A stretch of DNA of 64,000 nucleotides from contig NZ_NGJU01000017.1 of NCBI RefSeq assembly GCF_003987495.1, positions 22,585 through 86,584 of the forward strand. The letters run 5' to 3'. This document shows positions 9,409-18,547 of this stretch, piece by piece; within the stretch, counting starts at the first letter, position 1; each line of letters begins with the position of its first letter. Origin of the DNA: Vagococcus salmoninarum (GTDB lineage Bacteria; Bacillota; Bacilli; Lactobacillales; Vagococcaceae). The notes below the pieces were generated by a model. It searched no databases. It saw only the letters and a program-made list of their open reading frames with translations, and was not told where the DNA came from. The position numbers and the translations under genes were made by a program.

Positions 9409-11708
9409 CTACAAATACCTCCCTGTCATTGATAATTCATTTTTTCTTAAGTCATCAGGGGTTCCTTGGCTAATAATATTACCACCTTTATCGCCACTGC
9501 CTTCGCCAAGTTCTATCAGCCAATCACAAGCCTTTAATATATCAATATCATGCTCAATGACCACAACAGAGTTCCCAGAGGCGACTAATTCGTTTAATAA
9601 ATAAACTAATTTTGAAATATCATATTGACTCAAACCAGTGGAAGGTTCATCCAACACATATAGCGTATTGTTTTTTTTAGCTTTTCCAATTTCTTTTGCC
9701 AGCTTGATTCTTTGGGCTTCACCGCCACTAAGAGTAGACGTTGGTTGACCTAGTTTCATATAGTCCATCCCGATTTTTTTGAGCATGTGTAACGTTGAGA
9801 GATCAATCATTGAATCTTCAAAGAAGATAATCCCTTCATCAATACTCATTTTTAAAACATCATTAATATTTTTATCTTTATATGTCACTTGTAACGTTTT
9901 CTGATTAAATCGTGTACCTAAACATTCTGGACACACTTTATCAAATTGAATATCATAGCCGATTGAAATACTTTCTATTCCACTACCTTTACAAGCAGGA
10001 CAAGCCCCCTTTGAATTAAAAGAGAAGTCGCCAGCCTTGAGATTCCCTTCAAAAGCTTGAGGTTGTTTCGAATACAGCTCTCTTATTTTATCCCATAACC
10101 CTAAATAAGTAACAGGATTGGAGTTTGATTTTCGGCCAATAGGCGCTTGCGTGATTTCTATGATATTTTTAATATTGCCTAAGCTACTAATGTTTTGAAC
10201 GTTATGGTTCTTATTTTTCAACTGTTCTTTGCAAAGTGGCACTAATGTTTTAGAAATTAATGTGCTTTTTCCACTTCCTGAGACACCTGCAATCCCAACA
10301 ATTTGATTGCTAGGAATATCAACTGAAATATTCTTCAGATTGTTCTTACAAGCATTCCTTAACTGGATGCTTCCCTTTTCACTGGAATATTCTTTCTTTT
10401 TACTTTTTGTCATATCATAATCCAGATACATAGCAGAGAGAGAGGTCGGACAATCGATAAACTTAAGATAGGTTCCTTGAAAAACAATCTCCCCGCCTAA
10501 ATCACCAGCTTTTTCGCCAACATCGATAATGTTATCAGCGGCTTGAATGACTCGCTTATCATGTGTCACAACGATCACCGTGTTACCTTGTTTCTTCAAA
10601 GCTTGCAGCGAATCAATGATTCCTTGCTTTTCCGATTCGTGTAACCCACTGGTCGGTTCATCAAACACATAGATCAGCGAATCTAGTTGTGACTCCATGT
10701 GGTCATGTAAAAAAACACGTTGTAATTCTCCGCCGCTTAAACTAGGCATTTCCCGGTACAGAGTTAAATAACCTAACTTAATGTCGATAAGTAAATTTAA
10801 GGCTCTAATTATGGTTTTAGACATTTCTGTGCCAAACGAAGATAGCTCATTCTGATCGATTACATTATCTAAGAATTCTTTGACTTGCGTTAAAGGCATA
10901 TTAGCAATTTCTCCAATGTGCCGGCTATTAATTTTTGTCTCGATTGCCTCCTCACAAACCCGGAAGCCTTGGCATGTTTCGCAAATATCCTCAGAATATA
11001 AGGCTTGAATGTCTTCCCCACGATTAAAGCGATTTTGCAATACTCGTTCAAGACAATAACTAACTTTTCCAGAATTATTATCGACTACTCCATAAGTTAA
11101 TTCATCTTGGATATCATCAGGACAAGCTAAAAACAGTTTATCAAAATACTCCTTGTACTTTCTCTGTAGCAGATTAAGGAAGCCTTTTGTTGAACCAACA
11201 TTCTTAAAAACTTCCTCGACTGTTGCTGTATTAGAGAAAATAATATTTTCCATATGCATATGGAATGTCTTCCCTTTCCCGCCACAATCAAAACACATAC
11301 CTGTTGGCGAAAGATACGAAAAGACACTTGCATCTAAGTCATCAATCGATCCCATTGAATCATCTGTTGAAACCCCTTCTTTAGCAAAGAGCAAGCCGAC
11401 GTTATTTAAAATACCTGTCTTTGAACCTAAGGTAGACCTAGGATTACTCTGCCTAATCAAATTTTGTTTGACTGCGACAGTCTGACTTAGGCCAACAATG
11501 CTAGTATAGTCGTTTTCCCCAAAGTCCAATGCCATACCAATCGATTGCAGATTTTTTTTCGCCCTTCTTCAAATATCAAATCAAAAGCCAGACTTGATTT
11601 TCCAGAACCACTAATACCAGTTATTACAACCAACTCTTGTTTAGGAATCCTAATGTTTATGTTTTTTAAATTGTTAACATGTGCATTTTCGATTTCAATA
11701 TATTTCAT
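9409..11708 (-). pseudogene. UvrA-like ATP-binding cassette protein, frameshifted in a poly-A tract
   Basis: Twin ABC ATPase of the UvrA-paralogue family linked to drug resistance, without a transmembrane part. It begins at ATG 11708 after [24 protein letters not shown], Walker [10 protein letters not shown], then EEGRKK. There the frame breaks inside a run of eight A residues (11552-11559). One more A would give [20 protein letters not shown] and join the rest, which is intact for about 700 residues: zinc motifs CFDCGGKG, CETCQG, CPACKGSG and CPECLG, signature LSGGE twice, second Walker A GVSGSGKST, and DEPSTGL. It may be a true frameshift, a slippage-controlled gene or a sequencing error. 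It lies between an AraC-GyrI regulator and a serine hydrolase. Confidence 0.85.
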
Positions 11709-11721
11709 ATACTCTCCTTCG

Positions 11722-12633
11722 TTATTCACGTATTGGTTCAATTGGAATGTAGATTTCAACAATATGTTTTCGCGCTGGTTCTTCCAAAGGATTGTTTAAA
11801 TAGACTTCAAATGGAAATGAGTTTCTTGGAAAGTAACCACTAGACAGCAGCCATTCACTATAAGCAAACTCCCAAGCCAGAGGATAGTCATTTAGGGATA
11901 GTTCAAAATGAATAATACCGTATAAACCTACTGGTATCTCCATCACACCAATTTTATCACTATCTACATGGTCTATTCCTTCTTTAATAATAATACAATT
12001 ACTAGTCCTTTGATTTCTTGGTGAAGTCAAATCAGGGTGGCTATGATAAATAGTCAATGGTAGAGCGGTCTTACTATCTAGCAAGTCCTTTGCTATTCCA
12101 AATTGATATAACTCGCCTAGGCTACTATTGTTTGAATCTAAATCACCGTATGAACTTAATATTCTTTTATAGATGACTTTCATACTTTGGATTGACGCTA
12201 CTCTAATCTCGCCTTGAACAGGGCTTTTCTTTTCATCTATAAATCGATTATAAGGGGAATTTAAATCAGTATCTTTGCAATTGTTGCTATTTTCACTTCT
12301 TGCCTCTTTAGGTGACATGTCGAAATACTTTTTAAAGCTTCTTGAGAAAACAGCTGAATCACTAAATCCAAGTTCATAGGCAATCTCAGTTATTGATAAG
12401 TTTTTTCGCTCTGTTACCATACCTAGTGCCCATTCCATCTTCACTCTTGTTGCATATTGAAATATCGATTCATTTGTCAGCGCGCTAAAAATTCTATGAA
12501 GATGATACTTCGAAAGTCCCGAAATTTTAGCGAGTTGTTCAGAGGTGAATATGTCTGTCGGGTTGGCTTCAATGTAATCTTGTATTAAATAAATTCGTTT
12601 CCAATAGTCAGCTTGATACTTATTAACTTTCAT
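11722..12633 (-). CDS. AraC-family regulator with GyrI-like effector domain
   Basis: A 303-aa regulator. Residues about 10-120 hold the AraC DNA-binding domain ([21 protein letters not shown] and [24 protein letters not shown]). The C-terminal half is a GyrI/SOUL-like small-molecule domain ending [11 protein letters not shown], as in multidrug-sensing regulators of the Rob/BmrR type. I start at 12633 because GGAGGGGAAACT precedes that ATG; a further-upstream start has no site. It ends 13 bases before the UvrA-like gene, so the regulator leads a three-gene operon that probably responds to a toxic ligand. A TATAAT box lies about 35 bases upstream. Confidence 0.88.
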   Translation of the reverse strand: MKVNKYQADYWKRIYLIQDYIEANPTDIFTSEQLAKISGLSKYHLHRIFSALTNESIFQYATRVKMEWALGMVTERKNLSITEIAYELGFSDSAVFSRSFKKYFDMSPKEARSENSNNCKDTDLNSPYNRFIDEKKSPVQGEIRVASIQSMKVIYKRILSSYGDLDSNNSSLGELYQFGIAKDLLDSKTALPLTIYHSHPDLTSPRNQRTSNCIIIKEGIDHVDSDKIGVMEIPVGLYGIIHFELSLNDYPLAWEFAYSEWLLSSGYFPRNSFPFEVYLNNPLEEPARKHIVEIYIPIEPIRE

Positions 12634-12842
12634 AGTTTCCCCTCCTTTTCCCCTAATTTTAATTCTATTATATAGCATTTTGAAATTTATTGAGCATTAA
12701 CAGTTTTAATGGTATCCTCGAAAGTTGAGCGAGTCAGACTTATTGCGATTCTGTAAACTATCAGCTTACTAAAAGGCTAGTTATTATTAAATGATACTAG
12801 AGCTAAACAAGCCCATGGTGATCTGCTTTGGCCTAGTTAAGT

Positions 12843-12879
12843 AAAATAGGAGGCTAGTGACTGCTGACACCACCTCCTA
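12843..12879 (-). terminator. Terminator of the thi salvage operon
   Basis: On the minus strand, TAGGAGG and CCTCCTA form a 7-bp perfect stem around a further paired loop, followed by a short T-rich tail (ATTTTA). It lies directly after thiY. Confidence 0.6.
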
Positions 12880-12901
12880 AATCACTCATTATTCACTTAA
12901 C

Positions 12902-13921
12902 TTAAGGTTTAATATTTACGATTAATTGATCCATGTCAGGGATTTCATCAATTAATTCATTTTTCTTAAGCCAATCAGCAGTCTCTAGCCAAGAAGCTTT
13001 GTCTTGTGACCCAAACCCTAAGTCGCTTGTCATTTTCGGCAATAAAATATCCATGCTTTTCATCTCTACGTCTTTATCAAGAGGGAAGTTCGCAGCGTCT
13101 TGATTATCAAGAATAATTTGTAGGGCTGCTTCAGGATTTTCAGCCATGAAATCGTAGCCTCTTCGAGCGGCTTTCCAAAAAGCCTCAATATTTCTTTGCT
13201 CCTTTTCCCATGTTTCTTCACTTGTCACAGCTACTATTTCATAATAACTCGGTACGCCATAATCAACTGGATTAAAGTAATCAATGGCATGACCTTTACT
13301 TTGTAAAACCGGTACTTCATGATTCACATACATCCCACTTACTGCATCGACTTGCTTTGAAATTAAAGAGGAGGCTAATTCAAATTCAACATTGATCATT
13401 TCAACTTTGTTATAATCACCACCGTCAAAATTAACCATCGTTTTTACTAGTGCTTCATTTATAGGGATGCCTGGGTAACCAACTTTTTTACCTTCTAATT
13501 CTTTAGGTGATTTTATTGGCTTATCTGAAGGATACACGACATGATTTAGTGGTTCTCTGACTACCGCCGCCACTGATTTTATTGGAATTCCTTCATTGGC
13601 TTTTGCCATAATGACATCCGGTTGGTAATACAGCCCCATTGTCACCTTCCCAGAAGCTGCCAAAGCAAGTGGATCCGTGGGATTTGCCGGGTATTGGAAC
13701 GCTACCTCAAGTCCTTCTTCAGTAAAATAGCCTTTTTCTTCTGCCACATATAAATAACTATGGACGGCGTTTGGATACCAATCTAACATAATGCTCACTT
13801 TTGCCATGTCTTCATTAGTGACTAAACTTTCATTTTCAGCTTCGCTACTCTCTTTACCACAGGCACTTAAGACTAGCAAACAACAAGCAATCGCAACTAT
13901 ATAACTCGATATTTTTTTCAT
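12902..13921 (-). CDS. thiY: ABC transporter substrate-binding lipoprotein for thiamine pyrimidine precursors (ThiY)
   Basis: Secreted lipoprotein with a lipobox (LSAC, Cys21) and an NMT1/ThiY-like periplasmic-binding fold (VSIMLDWYPNAVHSYLYVAEEKGYF, then GKVTMGLYYQPD). In Bacillus the homologous protein binds formylaminopyrimidine, a degradation product of thiamine. Its partners ThiX and ThiZ, a YlmB-like deformylase and TenA lie upstream in the same operon, which makes the substrate assignment firm. Its ATG follows the thiX stop by one base. The length of 339 aa is normal. Confidence 0.93.
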   Translation of the reverse strand: MKKISSYIVAIACCLLVLSACGKESSEAENESLVTNEDMAKVSIMLDWYPNAVHSYLYVAEEKGYFTEEGLEVAFQYPANPTDPLALAASGKVTMGLYYQPDVIMAKANEGIPIKSVAAVVREPLNHVVYPSDKPIKSPKELEGKKVGYPGIPINEALVKTMVNFDGGDYNKVEMINVEFELASSLISKQVDAVSGMYVNHEVPVLQSKGHAIDYFNPVDYGVPSYYEIVAVTSEETWEKEQRNIEAFWKAARRGYDFMAENPEAALQIILDNQDAANFPLDKDVEMKSMDILLPKMTSDLGFGSQDKASWLETADWLKKNELIDEIPDMDQLIVNIKP

Positions 13922-13922
13922 T

Positions 13923-14663
13923 TTACGTTCGTCTCCAATTCAATATATATTTTTCTAATAAAACAACGACTATGAACAGAAGGATACCTATCAGAGAAAG
14001 TAAAACGATGGGTGCAAATACTCCAGCACCATCGAATTGTGTCATCATTCGCCGACTGAAATACCCTAAGCCCGCTTGCGCCCCTAACCATTCGCCAATC
14101 GCTGCACCAATCACACTCATCGGTACAGCTACTTTTAACCCTGAAAAGAAGGAGGGGAGTGCAGAAGGAACTTCTAATTTTAAAAAAAGTTGCCATCGAG
14201 AGGCACCCATGGATTGAAATAATTCTTTCAACTCCTTATTGGTGGACCGAAACCCATCAACAGTGCTGACTGTAATCGGAAAAAAAGTAATAATAATTGT
14301 CACAACAACTTTACTCCAAATAGAATAGCCAAACCACAGAACAAAAATTGGTGCCAAGGCAATAATCGGGATTGTCTGTAAGACAATTAATAATGGGTAA
14401 ACCGCTTGTTCTAATATTTTTGACATACTCATACCAATCGCTAAAGAAATTCCTAGTATTAAGGAAATAGTTAGACCAATGGCAATAATCGAAAAAGTAA
14501 CTGGCAGGTGGTTTAATAATAATGCCTCCCGTAACTCCCAAAGCTTCCTACCTATTTCACTTGGTGCTGGCAAGATAAACGACGTATTTAGGAACCTTGC
14601 ACCGATTTCCCAGAAAAAGAATAAGACACAAATCAATACTGTCGAATAAACATAATTTCTCAT
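13923..14663 (-). CDS. thiX: ABC transporter permease (ThiX)
   Basis: A 246-aa inner-membrane permease with about six transmembrane segments. It has the BPD-type cytoplasmic loop (GASRWQLFLKLEVPSALPSFFSGLKVAV, near residues 150-177) that contacts the ATPase. It pairs with ThiZ three bases upstream and ThiY one base downstream, forming the importer for formylaminopyrimidine-type thiamine precursors. No unusual features were seen. Confidence 0.93.
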   Translation of the reverse strand: MRNYVYSTVLICVLFFFWEIGARFLNTSFILPAPSEIGRKLWELREALLLNHLPVTFSIIAIGLTISLILGISLAIGMSMSKILEQAVYPLLIVLQTIPIIALAPIFVLWFGYSIWSKVVVTIIITFFPITVSTVDGFRSTNKELKELFQSMGASRWQLFLKLEVPSALPSFFSGLKVAVPMSVIGAAIGEWLGAQAGLGYFSRRMMTQFDGAGVFAPIVLLSLIGILLFIVVVLLEKYILNWRRT

Positions 14664-14666
14664 GTA

Positions 14667-15446
14667 CTACCCCCTCATTCGAAAACGTTCTATTAAATTG
14701 TTTTTTAGTTCAACCACTGCTTGTTGGTCCAAATGATGTTGTTGCCTTGGTCGTTGGAGAGGCACCTCTGCCTCTTCCATTGTTGTAAACGGTGTCTCTG
14801 TAATCATTAAAATCCGATCGGACAAAAATAACGCCTCGGAAATATCATGAGTGATGAACAAAATAGTTGCCCCTTGCTTCTCCCATTGTTGTAGTAGCCA
14901 TTCTTGCATGTGTAATCGTGTCATCGCATCAAGGGCCGAAAAGGGTTCATCTAGCAATAACACATTAGAACCTGATAAAGTAGCCCGTAAAAAGGAGACT
15001 CGTTGACGCATACCACCGGATAGTTCATTCGGGTATTTATTTTCATACCCTTTTAGACCAAAGTCTTCTAATAACTTATCGACTTTTTCATTATCAGTAT
15101 TTGTTTTCTTTTGGAGTTCTAAAGGAAGTGCCGCATTCTGTCGAATGGTTCGCCAAGGCATTAACAAGTCTTGTTGTGGCATGTAGCCTACTTTACCTAA
15201 ACGCTTTTCTGTCTTTTCCCCGTTAAGAGAGATAGTGCCACTGCTTTGCTCTTCCAAGCCAGCAATCAGTCGAAAAATAGTTGATTTTCCTGAACCGCTT
15301 GCACCAACAATACTGACAAATTCTCCTTTTTTAATCGAAAAACTGACATCTTTTAAAATAGCTCTAGCTCCGGTACTATTTGTATAATCAAAATGGACAT
15401 TTTGAAACTGAAGCCCATCTTTCTCATTGACTAATAAATAGGTCAC
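14667..15446 (-). CDS. thiZ: ABC transporter ATP-binding protein (ThiZ)
   Basis: A 259-aa ATPase of the nitrate/taurine/ThiZ type. Walker A GASGSGKST is near residue 44, the Q-loop is in GYMPQQDLL, the signature is LSGGMRQR, Walker B and the D-loop are in LLLDEPFSALD, and the switch His is in FITHD. It overlaps the end of the M20 hydrolase gene by four bases (ATGA type). It energises uptake through ThiX. Confidence 0.93.
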   Translation of the reverse strand: MTYLLVNEKDGLQFQNVHFDYTNSTGARAILKDVSFSIKKGEFVSIVGASGSGKSTIFRLIAGLEEQSSGTISLNGEKTEKRLGKVGYMPQQDLLMPWRTIRQNAALPLELQKKTNTDNEKVDKLLEDFGLKGYENKYPNELSGGMRQRVSFLRATLSGSNVLLLDEPFSALDAMTRLHMQEWLLQQWEKQGATILFITHDISEALFLSDRILMITETPFTTMEEAEVPLQRPRQQHHLDQQAVVELKNNLIERFRMRG

Positions 15447-16765
15447 AGGGATTCATCCTTTCTATCCTTCTTTGATAAAATTATTGATTGTTCTTTTTTT
15501 TGATTGGACCACTGGTAAATAAAGTTAATCATCGTTTTTGTAAAAGATACTAATTGGTCAATAGCTAACTGTTCATTTACAGCGTGTGCGTGAAGGAAAT
15601 CCCCTGGTCCATAAATAGCTGCCGGAATGCCTGCTTCTGAGAACCATCCGCCATCTGTAACAGATGGGGAAACATCAATCGTCACATCTTCAGCGGTAAC
15701 TGCTTGATGGCAATTTGATAGTAATTTAACTGCCTGATGAGTTGGATCTACTTCCAGGGAAGGAAAAATTTCCCCCTTGTCTTCAATCATCGATGTTCCT
15801 CCCCATTCAAATATCGGTGGGTTTTCTCGTAACCAGACATCAGCCTCCGCTACTTTTAAAAGATGCTCTTCAATTTCTGTGGTGACTTGTCGATGAGTTT
15901 CATCTGGATAGTAATGAACAGTAATCCACAACCGACATTCATCAGCAATAAACGCTGCATGACGGCCACCTTCGATAACTGCTGGATTAATTGTATTGAT
16001 GCCCCCAGGATAGCCTTTATATTGCTTCGTTACAGCCCAATGCCGTTCAAGTTCCTGAAGACCGGCTATTAATTTCACCATTTTTTCGATTGCACTTGCC
16101 CCAAATAGTCCGCCGCCGGCATGAATCATATTTCTCCGGGTGGCATCGTGAAAAGTTTTTTTACTCTTAATGGTAATCCAGCCAGTAATGACGCCTCCTT
16201 GGCCTTGGATATGTAAGTCGCTGGTATCGACAACGAGAGCAAAATCTGCTTGATACCCTCGCTGACAACATTGTAATGTACCGGCTTCACCAACTTCTTC
16301 TCCTATGACTGATTGAAAAATCACATCACCTAAAAGAGGCATATTTTCTTCCTTTAACAACTTTAAGGCGAATAATGCACCAGCTAGTCCGCCTTTCATA
16401 TCCGCCGCTCCACGACCAATAATGTAGCCGTTCCGAATGACAGCTTTGAATGGGTCTGTCTCCCAGTTTTCCCCTGGTCTAACTTCTGCCACATCAATAT
16501 GACCGTTAAGAATAAGGCTTTGATACTTGTCGGATTTTATGCCTTGATGGACACCAACTACATTAGGGTCATTGGGATACACCTCCCACATATCAATCGA
16601 GAAACCTAGAGATTCTAAATATTGTGCCACATAAGTTTGGGCTTCTGTTGTATTTCTAGCTGGCGGACCAGGGGTTTTAAATGAGATTAACTTAGCTAAT
16701 AAACTTACTAACTCATCTTGACGTTCATCTACTTGTGCCATTATTTTTTCTAGCTTACTCATCAT
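15443..16765 (-). CDS. ylmB: M20-family deformylase of formylaminopyrimidine (YlmB-like)
   Basis: A 440-aa metallohydrolase of the ArgE/DapE/M20 family. Metal-binding residues are visible in LILNGHIDVAE, GRGAADMKGG and GEEVGEAG (the catalytic Glu-Glu), with a late His near HAHAVNE. In Bacillus YlmB removes the formyl group from formylaminopyrimidine, so that TenA can convert the aminopyrimidine to hydroxymethylpyrimidine. The placement between tenA and thiZXY behind a TPP riboswitch supports that role over general peptidase activity. The gap to tenA is 123 bp; the gene overlaps thiZ by four bases. Confidence 0.88.
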   Translation of the reverse strand: MMSKLEKIMAQVDERQDELVSLLAKLISFKTPGPPARNTTEAQTYVAQYLESLGFSIDMWEVYPNDPNVVGVHQGIKSDKYQSLILNGHIDVAEVRPGENWETDPFKAVIRNGYIIGRGAADMKGGLAGALFALKLLKEENMPLLGDVIFQSVIGEEVGEAGTLQCCQRGYQADFALVVDTSDLHIQGQGGVITGWITIKSKKTFHDATRRNMIHAGGGLFGASAIEKMVKLIAGLQELERHWAVTKQYKGYPGGINTINPAVIEGGRHAAFIADECRLWITVHYYPDETHRQVTTEIEEHLLKVAEADVWLRENPPIFEWGGTSMIEDKGEIFPSLEVDPTHQAVKLLSNCHQAVTAEDVTIDVSPSVTDGGWFSEAGIPAAIYGPGDFLHAHAVNEQLAIDQLVSFTKTMINFIYQWSNQKKEQSIILSKKDRKDESL

Positions 16766-16888
16766 ACCTAACCTTCTTTCTCTATTTGCAACTTCGGACT
16801 ACCCATTGATTAGTCGAGAAAACGATTTCATGAACTAACGTCTAAAAAACATCAGAGTTGGTCTATCATCGACAGATTTTTCTCAGTT

Positions 16889-17584
16889 TCACTGAAATGT
16901 CTCCCTTGCTAATTCTTTAACTGGCCACATCGACTCCTTTTCCGCCATTTCCCAAAACATATATTCAAAGTAACTCGTCTTAACAAATATCTCTTCAATC
17001 CTCTTTAACTCCTCTTCAGGCTTACCTTCTGTAACTTCATTTATCAATTCAATACAGTTTTCAGCCATTGCCGTGAACTCTTCAGATGAATACATCTGAA
17101 CCCACTTCCCATAACATTCATGATCCAGTGAGCCTGAGGTTTTTGCTAGCTTTTTTCCAATCCAATTGTAACTCCAAGCACAAGCAAGGACTGCTGCCAC
17201 AGCATTTTCCACACCACCAAGCTGAGCTTGGCTAATCATATAGCTTGTATAAGCAGTTGTCGTTGCTGAAGGTTTTGTTGCTTCTAGCTCCTCTTCAGAA
17301 ATATTAAACATTGCTGCGTATTTTCGATGCAAATCCATTTCAAAATTCAGTGTGCCATGAAGCAAATTCGCAAAAATAGTCATTGTTTTTAAATCATTTG
17401 CCTTCGTACTCCCAATGGCGAACACTCGTGAGTATTCGATTAAGTACAGATAATCTTGTTTCATGTAATGAATAAACTTCTCTTTAGCTAGCGTCCCCTC
17501 GCCAATTTCTCTTACAAATGGGTGAGACAAATAACTATCCCAGACAGGTTCTACAGTTTTGAATAAACGATTAGCAAACGTCAT
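16889..17584 (-). CDS. tenA: Aminopyrimidine aminohydrolase / thiaminase II
   Basis: Hydrolyses aminopyrimidine salvage intermediates, and thiamine itself poorly, to hydroxymethylpyrimidine. With the start at 17584, preceded by AAGGAGATG, the catalytic residues fall at the known TenA positions: Asp44 in MKQDYLY, Cys135 in VLACAWSYN, and a Glu at about 207 in SYFEYMF. The longer frame to 17671 crosses the attenuator and has no binding site. It is the first gene of the salvage operon, directly after the TPP riboswitch. Confidence 0.95.
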   Translation of the reverse strand: MTFANRLFKTVEPVWDSYLSHPFVREIGEGTLAKEKFIHYMKQDYLYLIEYSRVFAIGSTKANDLKTMTIFANLLHGTLNFEMDLHRKYAAMFNISEEELEATKPSATTTAYTSYMISQAQLGGVENAVAAVLACAWSYNWIGKKLAKTSGSLDHECYGKWVQMYSSEEFTAMAENCIELINEVTEGKPEEELKRIEEIFVKTSYFEYMFWEMAEKESMWPVKELARETFQ

Positions 17585-17622
17585 ACTATTACATCTCCTT
17601 TTTTCTATTTTGAATAACGAAT

Positions 17623-17655
17623 CAAAAAAACCATTCCGTAAAAAAAGGGAATGGT
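17623..17655 (-). terminator. Riboswitch-controlled attenuator before tenA
   Basis: On the minus strand, ACCATTCC and GGAATGGT form an 8-bp stem followed by seven T residues. It lies between the TPP aptamer and the tenA ribosome binding site, so TPP binding probably favours transcription termination. Confidence 0.85.
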
Positions 17656-17687
17656 AGAGTAAAAGATACAATTAGACGTATCGCCAC

Positions 17688-17768
17688 CACTTCCCTACGC
17701 TAGTATGACCTAGTTCAGGTTCAAAGGGTCAAGACATGTCTTTCTCAGCAAAAAATTGCTCCCCTAGT
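17688..17768 (-). ncRNA. TPP (THI-box) riboswitch
   Basis: The minus strand carries the full TPP aptamer signature in order: AGGGGAGC, GCTGAGA, ACCCTTTGAACCTGA, CTAGGTCATACTAGCG and AGGGAAG. It stands upstream of tenA-ylmB-thiZXY and is followed by an intrinsic terminator, giving classic transcriptional attenuation by thiamine pyrophosphate. Confidence 0.96.
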
Positions 17769-17791
17769 GATTCAAGTATTCAATTAGCCCC

Positions 17792-17821
17792 ATTATAATC
17801 ACAGGTCTTTGTGATTGTCAA
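17792..17821 (-). promoter_or_regulatory. Promoter of the thi salvage operon, with a palindrome in the spacer
   Basis: On the minus strand TTGACA, an 18-bp spacer and TATAAT lie just upstream of the riboswitch. The spacer is an inverted repeat (ATCACA...TGTGAT), which could bind a regulator as well as RNA polymerase. Confidence 0.8.
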
Positions 17822-18089
17822 ACATCTCGCGTCTCCAACTTAGTTATTTATTTTAAAGGACTTCGCTAAACTTTCCACTGTTACTATCCTTTTAACGTAG
17901 TAACTTTTCCTTATTTGACCTTATTATCCTCCTGTCACTAATAAACCTAATTGCGTTATTTTTAACAAGTGTTTTTAACATCGAATGATTGCTGTAGCTA
18001 TTTCCTGCCATCTATTTGAGGAACTTATTTCGACCAACTATATTTTTCAAAAAAATAACTTTCTCCCACAAATACACTACCTTTATTCG

Positions 18090-18118
18090 TTGACAACGCT
18101 CTCATTTCTTGTTAAAGT
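18090..18118 (+). promoter_or_regulatory. Promoter for the structured leader/ncRNA
   Basis: TTGACA (18090-18095), a 17-bp spacer and TAAAGT (18113-18118). Transcription would start near 18125, at the first base of the left inverted repeat. Confidence 0.65.
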
Positions 18119-18124
18119 AATGGC

Positions 18125-18450
18125 GTTAAGCAAGTACGTTTCATTAATTAAATAAAATAAATTGGCACTCCATTTTTGAGCGGGAACTCAAAAATGAAGC
18201 CTTGAAAAATCAGCCTCTACTGACTAATCAAGTTGCCAATAAGCTAGCCCAGGGCTAGTAATTCTATTGTACTCAATTTTAAGTATTGGCGCTACTCTCA
18301 CTTAGCCTTTTACCTTTAAAAGCGAGGCTTCTTTGAGCACCTCAAAAAATAGAATTATTCTGAATGTGTCACACCATCTTTTAAGATGGAAAAGTTCTGA
18401 ACTTGTTGATAGCGATATTAGACATCCGGTCTGATATCGCTATTTTTTAT
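18125..18450 (+). ncRNA. Candidate structured leader or free-standing RNA upstream of the C4-acid operon
   Basis: There is no coding frame, but many helices can be drawn. TTTTTGAG pairs with CTCAAAAA (18173-18198). A GCCAATA (18234-18240) and TATTGGC (18283-18289) closing stem encloses a GCTAGCCC/GGGCTAG hairpin. CCATCTTTTAAGATGG forms a hairpin near 18372. A strong terminator, with ATAGCGATAT and ATATCGCTAT arms and a T-run, ends at about 18446. It has its own promoter, and the permease gene begins about 100 bases further on. It does not show T-box, TPP, S-box or PRD-RAT motifs that I recognise. Either it is an attenuating leader or an independent RNA. Confidence 0.5.
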
Positions 18451-18482
18451 ATGTCATTAATGAATTAACGTGCTTGCTTAAT
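18126..18482. repeat. Imperfect inverted repeats bounding the leader region
   Basis: TTAAGCAAGTACGTT plus TCATTAAT at 18126-18150 recurs inverted at 18453-18482 (TTAAGCAAGCACGTT on the minus strand). The arms of about 25 bp enclose roughly 310 bp. This could be a long-range RNA pairing or the ends of a miniature inverted-repeat element; I see no clear target duplication apart from a possible TA. Confidence 0.5.
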
Positions 18483-18547
18483 CTTGACTATCGTCCCTCT
18501 TAACCACTTGTTTTGTTCCTTTAATTTGAATCTTTGGAGGAATGATA

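Noticed and set aside
13918-14541. Minus- and plus-strand frames over thiX
   Set aside because: Alternative frames of the permease gene, whose own frame has a clear BPD loop and neighbours.
18125-18450. T-box riboswitch
   Set aside because: The conserved T-box sequence (GGGTGG-ACCGCG type) and specifier-loop features are missing, and the downstream genes are not amino-acid related.
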